Below are positions 26,571 through 35,799 of a stretch of DNA of 64,000 bases, in pieces; position 1 is the first letter of the stretch; each line of letters starts with the position of its first letter. A program made the position numbers and the translations under genes. The notes under the pieces were generated by a model. The model was not told the DNA's origin and searched no databases. It saw only the letters and a program-made list of their open reading frames with translations. The stretch comes from an uncultured Holophagaceae bacterium (lineage in GTDB: Bacteria > Acidobacteriota > Holophagae > Holophagales > Holophagaceae), in contig CAIZZF010000030.1 of NCBI GenBank assembly GCA_903937385.1, forward strand, positions 1 to 64,000, given 5' to 3'.

Positions 26571-28083
26571 GGGAGGATACCCACTCCAGCGAGGAAATGG
26601 CAGCGCCGAGGGAGAGCTCGCCCGCCAGGACCACGCCCGCGATGATCTCCGCCAGCTTGTTGACCTTGCCCGTGCCGAAGCAGCCGAGCACCTCCAGGCA
26701 CTCCCGCTGGGTCGGCAGGCCCGTGCCGCCCCCGTGGGTGGCCACGATGAGCGAGGGGATCGTGATCGAGATGTAGAGATCCTTCTCCGGGGTCAGCTCC
26801 GTGTAGAGGATGCCGGAGGAGCCTTCCGCGAGGTTGGCCGCGTCCTGCCCCGTGGCGATGAACATGGCTGCGATGGCGTTGGGGCTGTGGGCGCCGTTGT
26901 TGTTGGCGCCGGAGAGGATGGACCCCACGTTGGCCACGCCCCAGTGGTAGGCGAGGCTCTCGGGCTCCACCCGCATGACCTCCAGCAGCACCTCGCGCTT
27001 GACGACGCACTCGGCGGTGACCCGCTTGCCCCGGGTGCGCATGAGGTTGATCTGGGAGGCCTTCTTGTCCGTGGCCAGGTTGGACTCGAGGTAGAACCGC
27101 TTGATGGTCTTGTTGTGCTCCAGGATCCAGCTGCAGGCCGCGAAGGTGGCCCGGCCGACCATGTTCTGGCCCGCCGCGTCCCCGGTGGTGAAGTTGAACC
27201 GGAGGTAGGCGAACTTGCTGGCCAGGTAGGTGTCGATGTAGTCGAGCTTGCCGCTGCGCGTGGTGGTCTCCGCCTCCCGGCGCAGGTCCTCCATGTGCTC
27301 TTCCACCCAGTTCCGGAAGGCCAGGGCCTCCCGGGCGCTGGCGAAGATGAAGACCGGGGCCCGCTGCATGTGGTCCGCCTGCACGGTGCAGGTGACGCCG
27401 CCGGACAGGTTGAGGACCTTCATGCCCCGGTTGTAAGAGGCCACCAGGGTGCCCTCGGTGGTGGCCAGGGGGATCAGGAAGTCGCCCTGGGCGTGCTCGC
27501 CCTTGACGTGCAGCGGGCCGGCAAAGCCCAGGGGCACCTGCACCACGCCCGTGAAGTTCTCGATGTTGCCCTTGGTCACCTCGGGCTCGAACGAGTGCTG
27601 GCTGGTGTGCTTCAGCCTCGCGCCAGTGGCCTTTTCCACAAAGGCCCGGCGGGCCGCGACGATGGCGGCCGTGTAGTTGTCCTCCTTGGCGCAGGGGACC
27701 GAGACCTGCTCGCTCAGGGTGCTGGAGGTGTGGTCCTCGACCTTGAAGCGGAGCGCGCCCAGGCCCTTGACCTCGATGGAGACCTCGATGGGATGCAGCC
27801 CCTCGGCGATGCTGCGGCCGGGGGCCCGGAGGTGGGCCACCTGGCGAAGTGGGAAGGGCTCTGGGCGCTCCGGGGAGACCTCCGAGGCCGACCGCCACAG
27901 GCCTTCCCCGAGGTCCAGCTCCAGGTCCTCGGCCCGCAGCTCCAGGGGGCCGATGCGCACCCCCACGACGCGGGTGAGGATCACGTCGCTCAGACGGTTC
28001 TTCAGGCTGATGGCCACGCCGTCATCGGCGTTGCGCAGGGAGCCATGCGTATAGAGTTTCCGGAGAATCAGCGAAGGAAACAT
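26545..28083 (-). CDS. Hydroxymethylglutaryl-CoA reductase (HMGR)
   Basis: HMG-CoA reductase, 512 aa, reduces HMG-CoA to mevalonate. Conserved parts: ENFTGVVQVPLG (substrate loop), TTEGTLVAS (catalytic Glu), NLATDKKASQIN (catalytic Lys), TGQDAANLAEGSS (catalytic Asp), THGGGTGLPTQ and a C-terminal SSHEEYGRN carrying the His of class I enzymes. It has an N-terminal extension of about 100 residues before the catalytic domain. Start 28083 is chosen for the upstream AAAAGG; two ATGs at about 28113 lack a ribosome site. No other mevalonate gene is here, and the MEP gene ispG is also in the window. Confidence 0.9.
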   Translation of the reverse strand: MFPSLILRKLYTHGSLRNADDGVAISLKNRLSDVILTRVVGVRIGPLELRAEDLELDLGEGLWRSASEVSPERPEPFPLRQVAHLRAPGRSIAEGLHPIEVSIEVKGLGALRFKVEDHTSSTLSEQVSVPCAKEDNYTAAIVAARRAFVEKATGARLKHTSQHSFEPEVTKGNIENFTGVVQVPLGFAGPLHVKGEHAQGDFLIPLATTEGTLVASYNRGMKVLNLSGGVTCTVQADHMQRAPVFIFASAREALAFRNWVEEHMEDLRREAETTTRSGKLDYIDTYLASKFAYLRFNFTTGDAAGQNMVGRATFAACSWILEHNKTIKRFYLESNLATDKKASQINLMRTRGKRVTAECVVKREVLLEVMRVEPESLAYHWGVANVGSILSGANNNGAHSPNAIAAMFIATGQDAANLAEGSSGILYTELTPEKDLYISITIPSLIVATHGGGTGLPTQRECLEVLGCFGTGKVNKLAEIIAGVVLAGELSLGAAISSLEWVSSHEEYGRNR

Positions 28084-28278
28084 GGGGACACTGCCTTTTG
28101 GGGGGTGCATCAATGTGCCACTCCCCGGGGGTTCCCGCCAGCCCTGAATTTGAATTATCGATGTGTAAAAGAAATCATTTATTTCTCCAGCCTTCAGCCA
28201 GTCGACGCCTTTCCATCCCTAGAATGGCCTCCGAGCCCGGTCTTCCGTTCAGACCCCACGTTCTCCAGGAGCCCCGCC

Positions 28279-29490
28279 ATGTCCACCCCCACGACCAAGG
28301 CCGCGGACCTCATCGCCCGGGAAACCCAGTACGGCGCCCACAACTACCACCCCCTGGACGTGGTCTGCACCAGGGGCGAGGGCGTGTTCCTCACGGATGT
28401 GGACGGCAAGCGCTACATGGACTTCCTGGCCGCCTACTCCGCCGTGAACCAGGGGCACAACCACCCGAAGATCGGCGAGGCCATGATCGCCCAGATCAAG
28501 ACCCTGGCCCTGACCAGCCGGGCCTTCCGCAACGACCAGTTCCCGCCCCTGCTGGAGAAGCTCTGCCGGCTCACAGGCTTCGAGAAGGCCCTGCTCATGA
28601 ACAGCGGAGCCGAGGCCGTGGAGACGGCCCTCAAGGCCATGCGCAAGTGGGGCTATGACAAGAAGGGCATCGAGTACGGCAAGGCCGAGATCATCGTGGC
28701 CGAGGGCAACTTCCACGGCCGCACCACCACCATCGTCGGATTCAGCACGGACCCCGACAGCACCAGCCGCTTCGGTCCCTTCACGCCGGGCTTCGTGATC
28801 GTGCCCTACGGCGACCTGGAGGCGGTGCGTAGGGCCATTACGCCCAACACCTGCGCCATCTTCATGGAGCCCATCCAGGGCGAGGGCGGGGTGGTGATCC
28901 CGCCCAAAGGCTTCCTGCGGGGCCTGCGCGCGCTGGCCGATGAGAGCAACACCCTTCTGGTGCTGGACGAGATCCAGTCCGGCCTCGGCCGCACGGGCAA
29001 GCTCTTCGCCTTCCAGCACGAGGGCATCCGCCCGGACGGCATCACCATCGGCAAGGCCCTCAGCGGCGGCTACTACCCCGTGAGCGCCTTCCTGGCCAAT
29101 GATGCGGTCATGGACGTGTTCACCCCGGGCATCCACGGGTCCACCTACGGCGGCAACCCCCTGGCCTGCGCCGTGGCCAGTGCTGCTATGGATGTCCTGG
29201 TGGACGAAAAGTTGGTGGAGCGGGCCGCGGAGCTGGGGCTGCACCTGGCGCAGCGGCTCCGGAGCATGAAGACCGACAAGGTGCAGGAGGTCCGCTGCAT
29301 CGGCCTCTGGGCCGGCGTGCAGCTGCACCCCGAGGCCGGGGGCGCCCGCAAGTACTGCTACGCCCTCAAGGACCGCGGGATGCTCTGCAAGGACACCCAC
29401 GTGGACACCATCCGCCTGGCGCCGCCCCTGGTGATCACCCAGGAGCAGATCGACTGGGCCGTGGACCAGCTCGAGGCCGTCCTGAGCTGA
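28279..29490 (+). CDS. rocD: Ornithine aminotransferase (class III aminotransferase)
   Basis: A PLP enzyme, 403 aa, moving the delta-amino group of ornithine to 2-oxoglutarate and giving glutamate semialdehyde. Typical OAT segments: YGAHNYHPLDVV, NSGAEAVETALKAMRKWGY, EPIQGEGGV, DEIQSGLGRTGK and the PLP lysine in GKALSGGYYPVSA. The ATG follows AGGAG. The same frame stays open far upstream opposite HMGR, but that is only a shadow. Divergent from HMGR with a 195-bp AT-richer gap. Confidence 0.9.
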   Translation: MSTPTTKAADLIARETQYGAHNYHPLDVVCTRGEGVFLTDVDGKRYMDFLAAYSAVNQGHNHPKIGEAMIAQIKTLALTSRAFRNDQFPPLLEKLCRLTGFEKALLMNSGAEAVETALKAMRKWGYDKKGIEYGKAEIIVAEGNFHGRTTTIVGFSTDPDSTSRFGPFTPGFVIVPYGDLEAVRRAITPNTCAIFMEPIQGEGGVVIPPKGFLRGLRALADESNTLLVLDEIQSGLGRTGKLFAFQHEGIRPDGITIGKALSGGYYPVSAFLANDAVMDVFTPGIHGSTYGGNPLACAVASAAMDVLVDEKLVERAAELGLHLAQRLRSMKTDKVQEVRCIGLWAGVQLHPEAGGARKYCYALKDRGMLCKDTHVDTIRLAPPLVITQEQIDWAVDQLEAVLS

Positions 29491-29581
29491 CTCCCCCGCC
29501 AGCGGCCCCTACGCTCGGCCATACCGGATCGACCGCTAGTCCGGTTCCCCGGTCCTGTCATCATGCAAGCCGGAGGTCCGC

Positions 29582-30046
29582 ATGTCTGAAGGCCGCATCG
29601 AAACCATCCATGTGGCGCCCGCCGCCGGTGTGCCCGTGGAGTCCCGCGCCTCGGTCACCGTCGTTGCCGGGGTTGGCATCGAGGGGGACCGCTACGCGGC
29701 CAGGACCGGGACCTTCTCTGATCGCCCCAAGTCGGGTCGCCAGATCACCTTCATCGAGGCCGAGGCCCTCGAGGCGCTGTCTCGGGAGCTGAACCTGATC
29801 CTGGCGCCCGGCGAGAGCCGACGCAACGTGGTCACCCGGGGCGTGCCCCTGAACCACCTGGTGGACCGGGAGTTCCAGATCGGCAAAGCCCGCTTCCGCG
29901 GCACCGAGCTCTGCGAGCCATGCAACTACATCGCCGAGCTCACGGCCAAGCCCCAGATCCTGCCGGGCCTCACCCACCGCGGCGGTCTGCGCGCGGAGGT
30001 CCTCGTTGGCGGGATCATCCAGGTCGGCGACCCGATCCAGTTCTGA
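29582..30046 (+). CDS. MOSC-domain protein
   Basis: A 154-aa single MOSC domain, the C-terminal domain of molybdenum cofactor sulfurases, here alone as in YiiM-type proteins. It has GIEGDRYA near the N terminus, ESRRNVVTRGVPLNHLV and the conserved cysteine pair LCEPC. Likely role: sulfur carrier or Moco-linked enzyme. Ribosome site GGAGGTCCGC. It sits 48 bp ahead of guaC, possibly cotranscribed. Confidence 0.88.
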   Translation: MSEGRIETIHVAPAAGVPVESRASVTVVAGVGIEGDRYAARTGTFSDRPKSGRQITFIEAEALEALSRELNLILAPGESRRNVVTRGVPLNHLVDREFQIGKARFRGTELCEPCNYIAELTAKPQILPGLTHRGGLRAEVLVGGIIQVGDPIQF

Positions 30047-30094
30047 GCCAGCCCTCGTCCGCGTTTCCTGAGCCATCCTTCCCTGGAGTTCCCC

Positions 30095-31105
30095 ATGGTC
30101 GAGACTGCCATCACCTTCGATGACGTCCTCCTGATCCCCGCCTACAACCACCACGAGTCCCGCCGCATCGTGGACATCACCATGACCGACAAGAGCGGCA
30201 AGCTGACCCTGAAGCTGCCCATCATGACCTCCAACATGGACACCGTCACCGAGGACGCCATGGCGGACTTCATCGGCGAGCGGGGTGGCATCGGGGTGCT
30301 CCACCGCTTCCTCACCGTGGAAGAGAACGTCGAGATGTTCCGGCGCTGCAACCACCCCACCTTCGTCTCCGTGGGCACCTCCGAATCCGAGATGGAGCGG
30401 GTCGAGGCCCTGCGGGACGCCGGCGCCCAGTACTTCTGCGTGGACGTGGCCCACGGCCACGCCAAGTACGTCGGCAAGATGATCAAGCGCATGCGCCAGG
30501 TGCTGCCCAACGAGTGCATCATGGCCGGCAACGTCGCCACCTATGCCGGGGCCGACTACCTGGCCGGCGTGAAGGCCGACATCATCAAGGTCGGCATCGG
30601 GCCCGGCAGCGTCTGCACCACGCGCATCAAGACGGGCTTCGGCGTGCCCCAGCTCACGGCCATCCAGGAGTGCGCCCGGGCGGACCGCTCCATCGTGGCG
30701 GATGGTGGCGTTCGCACCCCCGGCGACATCGTGAAGGCCCTGGCCTTCGGCGCGGACTTCGTGATGATCGGCGGCATGCTGGCGGGCACCCGGCCCACGC
30801 CCGGCGAGCCCATCTGCGACGCGGTGGGTACCCCCACGCACAAGGTCTACCGGGGCATGGCCAGCCAGGAGGTCGCAGACGATCATCTGGGCGGCCTCAC
30901 GGGCTGGAAGACCGCCGAGGGTGTGGCGACCAAGGTCCCCTACCGCGTGGACGAAGACGAGATCATCAACGACATCATCGGCGGCCTCCGCTCAGGCCTC
31001 ACCTACGGCGGCTCGAACACCATCCGCGAGCTGCAGCGGAAGCTCAACTACATGCTGATCTCCCCCGCCGGACGCCTGGAGAGCCTGCCCCACAAGACGC
31101 TCTGA
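30095..31105 (+). CDS. guaC: GMP reductase (IMPDH/GMPR family)
   Basis: A 336-aa TIM-barrel enzyme that converts GMP to IMP with NADPH. It lacks the CBS pair of IMP dehydrogenase and has the shorter GMPR length. The catalytic loop is GPGSVCTTRIKTGFGVPQLTAI, with the active-site cysteine in SVCTTR; the KTG-G-PQL pattern is characteristic of GMP reductase. The phosphate-binding ADGGVRTPGDIVKAL and MIGGMLAGT follow. IMPDH without CBS is the alternative, but less likely. ATG preceded by CTGGAGTTCCCC. Confidence 0.85.
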   Translation: MVETAITFDDVLLIPAYNHHESRRIVDITMTDKSGKLTLKLPIMTSNMDTVTEDAMADFIGERGGIGVLHRFLTVEENVEMFRRCNHPTFVSVGTSESEMERVEALRDAGAQYFCVDVAHGHAKYVGKMIKRMRQVLPNECIMAGNVATYAGADYLAGVKADIIKVGIGPGSVCTTRIKTGFGVPQLTAIQECARADRSIVADGGVRTPGDIVKALAFGADFVMIGGMLAGTRPTPGEPICDAVGTPTHKVYRGMASQEVADDHLGGLTGWKTAEGVATKVPYRVDEDEIINDIIGGLRSGLTYGGSNTIRELQRKLNYMLISPAGRLESLPHKTL

Positions 31106-31118
31106 GCCCCGCCGCGCG

Positions 31119-31751
31119 CTATCCGACGCCGTAGGGCGGGTGGACCTGGTCCGCAGGCCGCTGGATGTCCAGGGACAGCGCCCGCAAGGCGAAGCCGACG
31201 GCGTTCGCCGGGAGATCGATGCTCTGGGCGCCGAAGTGATGGCTGTTGAACTGCCGGGCATAGGCCACCTGGCCCGTGGCCTCCAGCACGTAGCAGTGGA
31301 CCCCGACGATGCCACCCTCAGGCCGGACCAGCACCTCGAGGATCACCAGGAAGTCCGCGTCGGGCCGGGAGGTCTTGGCCCAGTCCGAGTAGGCCCGGGC
31401 CCGGGTCTGCACGTAGCGCAGCTGGTTGCGCATCAGGGGGGTGGCCGGAAGGGGGGGCGGGGTCCGTACCGCCTGGCAGTGGGTCCAGCCGTAGCCCTGC
31501 AGCAGCTCCGCCGCGAGGGGCGCGGTGGCCGGGTAGGCCTCCCGGTTCGCGGCCGCGGGCCGGAAGGCCGGATGCACGAGCACCCTCGCGGTGGAGCGGG
31601 CGGCCTTCAGGCGCTCGAAGGCCGCCCGGCGCAGCTGCAGCTCGCCTTCGGAGGGTCCGCCGAAGGCCCGGGCTACGGGATACAGCATGGGCTTGCAGCC
31701 CTGAATGCCGGGAAGAACCAGCAGCGTGAGCAGGAGGGGGCGCAGCTTCAT
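31119..31751 (-). CDS. Hypothetical lipoprotein
   Basis: Not recognised. A 210-aa protein starting MKLRPLLLTLLVLPGIQGC: a signal peptide with lipobox ending at Cys19, so it should be membrane-anchored in the periplasm. The mature part has no known motif; it contains an alternating beta-strand-rich C-terminal half (FLVILEVLVRPEGGIVGVHC). The start chosen is ATG 31751 because it begins the signal peptide; a 17-residue upstream extension would hide it. Convergent with guaC. Confidence 0.75.
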   Translation of the reverse strand: MKLRPLLLTLLVLPGIQGCKPMLYPVARAFGGPSEGELQLRRAAFERLKAARSTARVLVHPAFRPAAANREAYPATAPLAAELLQGYGWTHCQAVRTPPPLPATPLMRNQLRYVQTRARAYSDWAKTSRPDADFLVILEVLVRPEGGIVGVHCYVLEATGQVAYARQFNSHHFGAQSIDLPANAVGFALRALSLDIQRPADQVHPPYGVG

Positions 31752-31864
31752 TTCGTGCTCCAGGGGCAGGCCCGATGCCCAGCTTTGAGTGGATGCCTTC
31801 AAAGATAAGGCTCATCCGCCTCGTTGCCACACCAACCGAGTTGCCTCCCGAGAATCGCCTGCTG

Positions 31865-33070
31865 CTATTCCTTTGCTGCCAGCCCCCCGTCGTGGACCGG
31901 TCCTGAGTCCGGGGCGCGGAACCGGGCCAGCAGCAGGCCGGACAGCCCGGCGATGGCGAAGCAGCTGAGCCACACCGCCCGGGGCCCGGTCCGGGCGTAG
32001 GCGAGGACCCCGAGCCAGGGCCCCAGGGCCACGGCGGCGGAGAAGCACAGGGACAGCAGTCCCATGTACTCGCCCCGGCGGTCCGGCGGGGCGAGGCTGG
32101 CCACAGCATCGCTCATGGCGGGCAGCAGGATCATCTCGCCGAAGGTCCACACCACCGTCGTGAGGATCAGGGTGACTGGACCTGTGGCCCAGGCGGTCAG
32201 GCCGAAGCCCGTGGCGAAGCAGAGCGAGCCCAGCAGGAACTGCTTGCGGTGGGGCCACTGGGCCATGGCGAGGTTCAGGGCGACCTCCAGGGCCACCACC
32301 AGCAAGGTGTTGATCGTGAAGAGCAGGCCGAAGAAGCGCAGGCTGAGGCCCTGGTCCCGCACCACCCAGAGGGGCAGGGTCCCCTCGATCTGGAAGAACA
32401 CCATGAGCAGCGGAATGAAGGGCAGCAGCAGGAAGGCCATCCGGGAGTCGCGCCAGGGGCTGCCGCCGGGCGGGTGGTCCGGGGGCAGGGCGGGGGGCGC
32501 AGCGGTCCGCTTCATGATCAGCGTCAGCATGAGGGCGCCGGCCAGGGTGCTGAGGCCATCGGTCCAGAACACCCAGCGGTAGCTGACGTGGGCGATCAGG
32601 CCGCCCATGGCCGGGCCCACGGCCATGCCCAGGTTGACTGCGAGGCGATGGAGGGCGAAGACGGCCTTGCGCTGCTCCGGTCTGGCCAGGCCCGCGAGCA
32701 GGGCCATGGAGCTGGGCCAGAAGGCCTGCGTCAGCCCCGCCCACATGAAGATCAGGACGAACAGCAGAGGCTTGGTGGTGGCGAAGGGCAGGGTCAGGAG
32801 CATGGTCCCGGCGCTCCAGAGGCTGGCCTTCAGCATGTGGACATGCCCAAGCCGGTCCGCCAGCCGGCTTGAGAAGGGCCCCACCACCAGGGCTCCGGCG
32901 CCGTAGGCCATCATCCCAAAGCCCGCCTCGGCCGGGGACCAGTGGCGGGCCTCCGTGAGGTAGAGCACCAGGAAGGGCAGGGCCATGGTGCCCAGGCGGT
33001 TCACCAGGGTGCTGGCACAGATGAACCAGACCTCCCGGGGCAGGCCGCGGAGGCCCTTCCAGGGATTCAT
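31865..33070 (-). CDS. MFS transporter
   Basis: A 401-aa major facilitator with 12 predicted hydrophobic helices. The loop between helices 2 and 3 reads GPFSSRLADRLGH, a form of the family G-x-x-x-D-R-x-G-R motif; it resembles drug-efflux members (YdeE/MdtH-like). The substrate cannot be told from sequence. The ATG at 33070 overlaps the sulfurtransferase stop by 4 bp (ATGA), so translation is coupled. Confidence 0.88.
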   Translation of the reverse strand: MNPWKGLRGLPREVWFICASTLVNRLGTMALPFLVLYLTEARHWSPAEAGFGMMAYGAGALVVGPFSSRLADRLGHVHMLKASLWSAGTMLLTLPFATTKPLLFVLIFMWAGLTQAFWPSSMALLAGLARPEQRKAVFALHRLAVNLGMAVGPAMGGLIAHVSYRWVFWTDGLSTLAGALMLTLIMKRTAAPPALPPDHPPGGSPWRDSRMAFLLLPFIPLLMVFFQIEGTLPLWVVRDQGLSLRFFGLLFTINTLLVVALEVALNLAMAQWPHRKQFLLGSLCFATGFGLTAWATGPVTLILTTVVWTFGEMILLPAMSDAVASLAPPDRRGEYMGLLSLCFSAAVALGPWLGVLAYARTGPRAVWLSCFAIAGLSGLLLARFRAPDSGPVHDGGLAAKE

Positions 33071-33894
33071 CCGGGGATCCGGTCCCGGCCGCTGCGGCAC
33101 CACTCGCTCCAGCTGCCCATGTAGACCGAGGCGCCGGGGAGACCGGCCACTTCCAGGGCCAGGAGGGTCTGGCAGGCGGTGACGCCGCTGCCGCAGTGCA
33201 CCGCCAGCCGCTCGGGCGGCGTGTCCGCGAGCAGGGCGAGGAACTGGGCCCGGAGCCGCTCCGGGGCCTTGAAGCGTCCGTCCGGCGCCAGGCTCTCGTT
33301 CCAGGCCAGGCTCAGCGAACCCGGGATGTGGCCCGCCACGGGATCAAAGGGCTCGGTGTCTCCGCGCCAGCGTTCGGCGGAACGGACGTCCAGCAGCTTC
33401 CAGGCGGGATCTTGCCGCAGCGTCTCGACGGCCTCGACGTCCACCTGGGGTTGGGTCCAGTCCATCGCGGGATAGGGCGGCAGGGTCGCCGGGGCAGGAC
33501 AGTCGGTGCTGAGCGTCAGTCCCTCCGCCAGGGCCGCGGCCAGGCCGCCGTCGAGCACCAGCACCTGCCGGTGGCCCAGGGCCCGCAGCATCCACCAGAG
33601 CCGCGCCGCGGCATTGCCGCCGCCGCTGGCATCGTAGATCGCCACCTGACTCGTGGGCGTGATGCCCCAGGCTGCCACCTGGGCGGCGAAGCGGGCCACG
33701 GGGGGCAGGGGATGCCGTCCGCCCCGGGCCGGATCGTGGTCCGCGTCTGCGGCGGTGCTGAGGTCCCGGTTCAGGTCGGCGTGATGGGCGCCAGGCAGGT
33801 GGCCCGAGGCGTAGTCCACGGGTCCCGGGCGGGCATCGAGCAGGATCACCGAAGAGACGAAGGCGCGGAGGCGGGAAGCGGAGATGAGCGACAT
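33067..33894 (-). CDS. Thiosulfate/3-mercaptopyruvate sulfurtransferase (tandem rhodanese)
   Basis: A 275-aa protein with two rhodanese domains (about 5-125 inactive, 145-270 active). The active-site cysteine lies in CGSGVTA, the loop typical of 3-mercaptopyruvate sulfurtransferase (SseA) rather than CRKGVTA of thiosulfate rhodanese. It transfers sulfane sulfur to a thiol or cyanide acceptor. No signal peptide. Cotranscribed with the MFS gene. Confidence 0.88.
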   Translation of the reverse strand: MSLISASRLRAFVSSVILLDARPGPVDYASGHLPGAHHADLNRDLSTAADADHDPARGGRHPLPPVARFAAQVAAWGITPTSQVAIYDASGGGNAAARLWWMLRALGHRQVLVLDGGLAAALAEGLTLSTDCPAPATLPPYPAMDWTQPQVDVEAVETLRQDPAWKLLDVRSAERWRGDTEPFDPVAGHIPGSLSLAWNESLAPDGRFKAPERLRAQFLALLADTPPERLAVHCGSGVTACQTLLALEVAGLPGASVYMGSWSEWCRSGRDRIPG

Positions 33895-33954
33895 CCCTCC
33901 AGTATGAAGTAGCCGACACTCGCATTACCCTGAACCCTCACTTCCGGAGCCTCC

Positions 33955-34518
33955 ATGGCCGAAGCCTATGTCCCCGAATTCCGCTGGCGGATGGGCGTGG
34001 CCGCGCTGCTGGTGGGCGGGGGCCTGCTGCTGGGGGCGGTGGCCCTCTACCGGGGCCTGTTCGCAGGCGGCGGGGGCGCTAACGAGGGCGCCGCTCCCGG
34101 CACGGACGTCAGCCGGGTGGCCTTCCGGGATGCCGAGGGCAACCGCCACACGCTGGCGGACTACCGGGGCCGAGTGGTGCTGGTGGACGTGTGGGCGACC
34201 TGGTGTCCGCCCTGCCGCAGGTCGCTGCCCGAGGTCGCGGAGCTGCAGAAGGCCGCTGGCGAGGCCTACGTGGTGCTGCCCATCTCCGTGGACCAGGGCG
34301 GCTGGGCAGACGTGAAGCCCTTCCTGGCCCAGAACCCGCAGCTGGGGCTCACGGCTTACCTGCCTGAGGGCGGGAAGGCCCTGGATGCCTTTGGAGAGAT
34401 CTCGGGCATTCCCACGACGATCCTCGTGGACCGGCATGGGCGCCTGGTGAAGCGCTGGTCCGGCTATGGCGAGGGTCTGGCCCGGCGGGCCCTGGATGAA
34501 GCCCTGAGACGCCGGTGA
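33955..34518 (+). CDS. TlpA-like thioredoxin-fold protein, membrane-anchored
   Basis: A 187-aa periplasmic thiol-disulfide protein: one N-terminal membrane anchor (about 12-35), a glycine-rich linker, and a TlpA/ResA-like thioredoxin domain with the active site WCPPC (about residue 82) and the cis-proline in GIPTTILVD. Likely reduces cytochrome c or other periplasmic disulfides. ATG after CGGAGCCTCC. It overlaps the Sel1 gene by 4 bp (GTGA). Confidence 0.9.
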   Translation: MAEAYVPEFRWRMGVAALLVGGGLLLGAVALYRGLFAGGGGANEGAAPGTDVSRVAFRDAEGNRHTLADYRGRVVLVDVWATWCPPCRRSLPEVAELQKAAGEAYVVLPISVDQGGWADVKPFLAQNPQLGLTAYLPEGGKALDAFGEISGIPTTILVDRHGRLVKRWSGYGEGLARRALDEALRRR

Positions 34519-35789
34519 GCCGTCGGGCGAAGGTCCTCGACGCCTGGCAGCTCTGGGGCCGAGGGGCCGCCCTGCTGGTCCTGCTGCTGCTGGGACCCCT
34601 CTGTCTCGCGCCGACTCCGCTGGCGATTGTCGCGACGACCTGGAAGGTCCTCCTGCTCCTGGCCGCCTGGGTCTTCGCCGTCGGCTCCTTCATCGGCGCG
34701 CTCCTGCACGCTCGGGTCCCGGCGGTGACCATGGTGGAGCGGCTCTTCCGCAGCTGGATCGCCCGCTTCTCGGACCGGCCCGAAGAACTCTGGCTGCAGT
34801 GGGCCCGGGAGGCGCACCACCCGCCCCAGGCCCGGTGGTGCTTGGAGCGGGCCGTGGCCCTGGGGGTGCGGGAGGCCCAGTTCCAGGAGGGCCTGATCTT
34901 CTTGGAGGGCGGCCAGGGCCATGGGGGCCAGCTCGTCGGTCTGGATCGCCTCCGGCGGGCGGCCCTGCGGGGCCACCCGGAGGCGGCCTTCCGGCTGGCC
35001 GAGGCCCTGCGGACCGGTCACGGCAATGTCCTGGCGGAACCGGCGGAGGCGGAGACCTGGTACCAGCGAGCCGCGGCCCTGGGCTATGGCCCGGCGGCGG
35101 CCTGGCTGGCTCGGGCCTACAACATCGGCGACGGGGTCGCCTTGGACGCGGCCAAGGCCCGGGAGTGGGCCCTCACGGCGGAGCGGCTGCAGCCCTTCCC
35201 GCCTCTCTCCCGCAGCATCCTCCGCCACGACGCGGCCCCGGTCGATCCCCTGGTCCACGCGGCCGGGAAGGCCATGGCGGGCGTGGAGGAGCTGGCGGAC
35301 CGGACCCTGGCGCACCGGCCGGTCCGGTGGCTGCTGCTGACCGGGGCCGTCCTGCTGGCGGTGCTCTGGCTCGGGGTGGTCCTCACCTTTTTTTGGGCCG
35401 GTTCCTCCCAACTCCATCACCTGCCTCTGGTCTTCATGACGCCGCCCCTGCTGCTGATCGCCTGGCAGGCCTGGCAGCACTACCGGGAGCGCCCCCGCAC
35501 CGGTCGTGATCGGCTTCGGGAGTCGGCCGAGGCCGGGGATCCCGAGGCCTGCTACCAGCTGGGGCTGGCCCACCGCCAGGGCAGCTACCACCGGCACCGG
35601 GATGACCTCACGGCCGCGCTGTGGTTCCGGAAGGCCGCGGAAGCCGGGCACACCGGCGCCATGGCGGCCCTGGCCGAGGCCTACCTGGGGGGGCACGGGG
35701 TGCTGCGGGATCCCCGGGAGGCCCGGCGCTGGGCAGAAGCAGGGCGCAGGGAATCAACTTCCCAGTCTGGCCAACCGATGGAGCCCTAG
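34515..35789 (+). CDS. Membrane-anchored Sel1-repeat protein
   Basis: A 424-aa protein with two N-terminal membrane helices (about 16-65), a block of Sel1-like repeats (about 100-225, for example AAALGYGPAAAWLARAYNIGDGV), two further helices (about 275-325) and a second Sel1 block (about 340-415, AAEAGHTGAMAALAEAYLGGHGV). Sel1 repeats bind other proteins. It starts at GTG 34515, within the end of the thioredoxin gene, so the two are translationally coupled. Specific function unknown. Confidence 0.85.
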   Translation: MSRRAKVLDAWQLWGRGAALLVLLLLGPLCLAPTPLAIVATTWKVLLLLAAWVFAVGSFIGALLHARVPAVTMVERLFRSWIARFSDRPEELWLQWAREAHHPPQARWCLERAVALGVREAQFQEGLIFLEGGQGHGGQLVGLDRLRRAALRGHPEAAFRLAEALRTGHGNVLAEPAEAETWYQRAAALGYGPAAAWLARAYNIGDGVALDAAKAREWALTAERLQPFPPLSRSILRHDAAPVDPLVHAAGKAMAGVEELADRTLAHRPVRWLLLTGAVLLAVLWLGVVLTFFWAGSSQLHHLPLVFMTPPLLLIAWQAWQHYRERPRTGRDRLRESAEAGDPEACYQLGLAHRQGSYHRHRDDLTAALWFRKAAEAGHTGAMAALAEAYLGGHGVLRDPREARRWAEAGRRESTSQSGQPMEP

Positions 35790-35799
35790 GGGGAAAGTC

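Noticed and set aside
26194-28278. A plus-strand extension of the ornithine aminotransferase frame opposite HMGR
   Set aside because: The aminotransferase begins with a good ribosome site at 28279 and the extension lacks any recognisable domain; HMGR is clear on the other strand.
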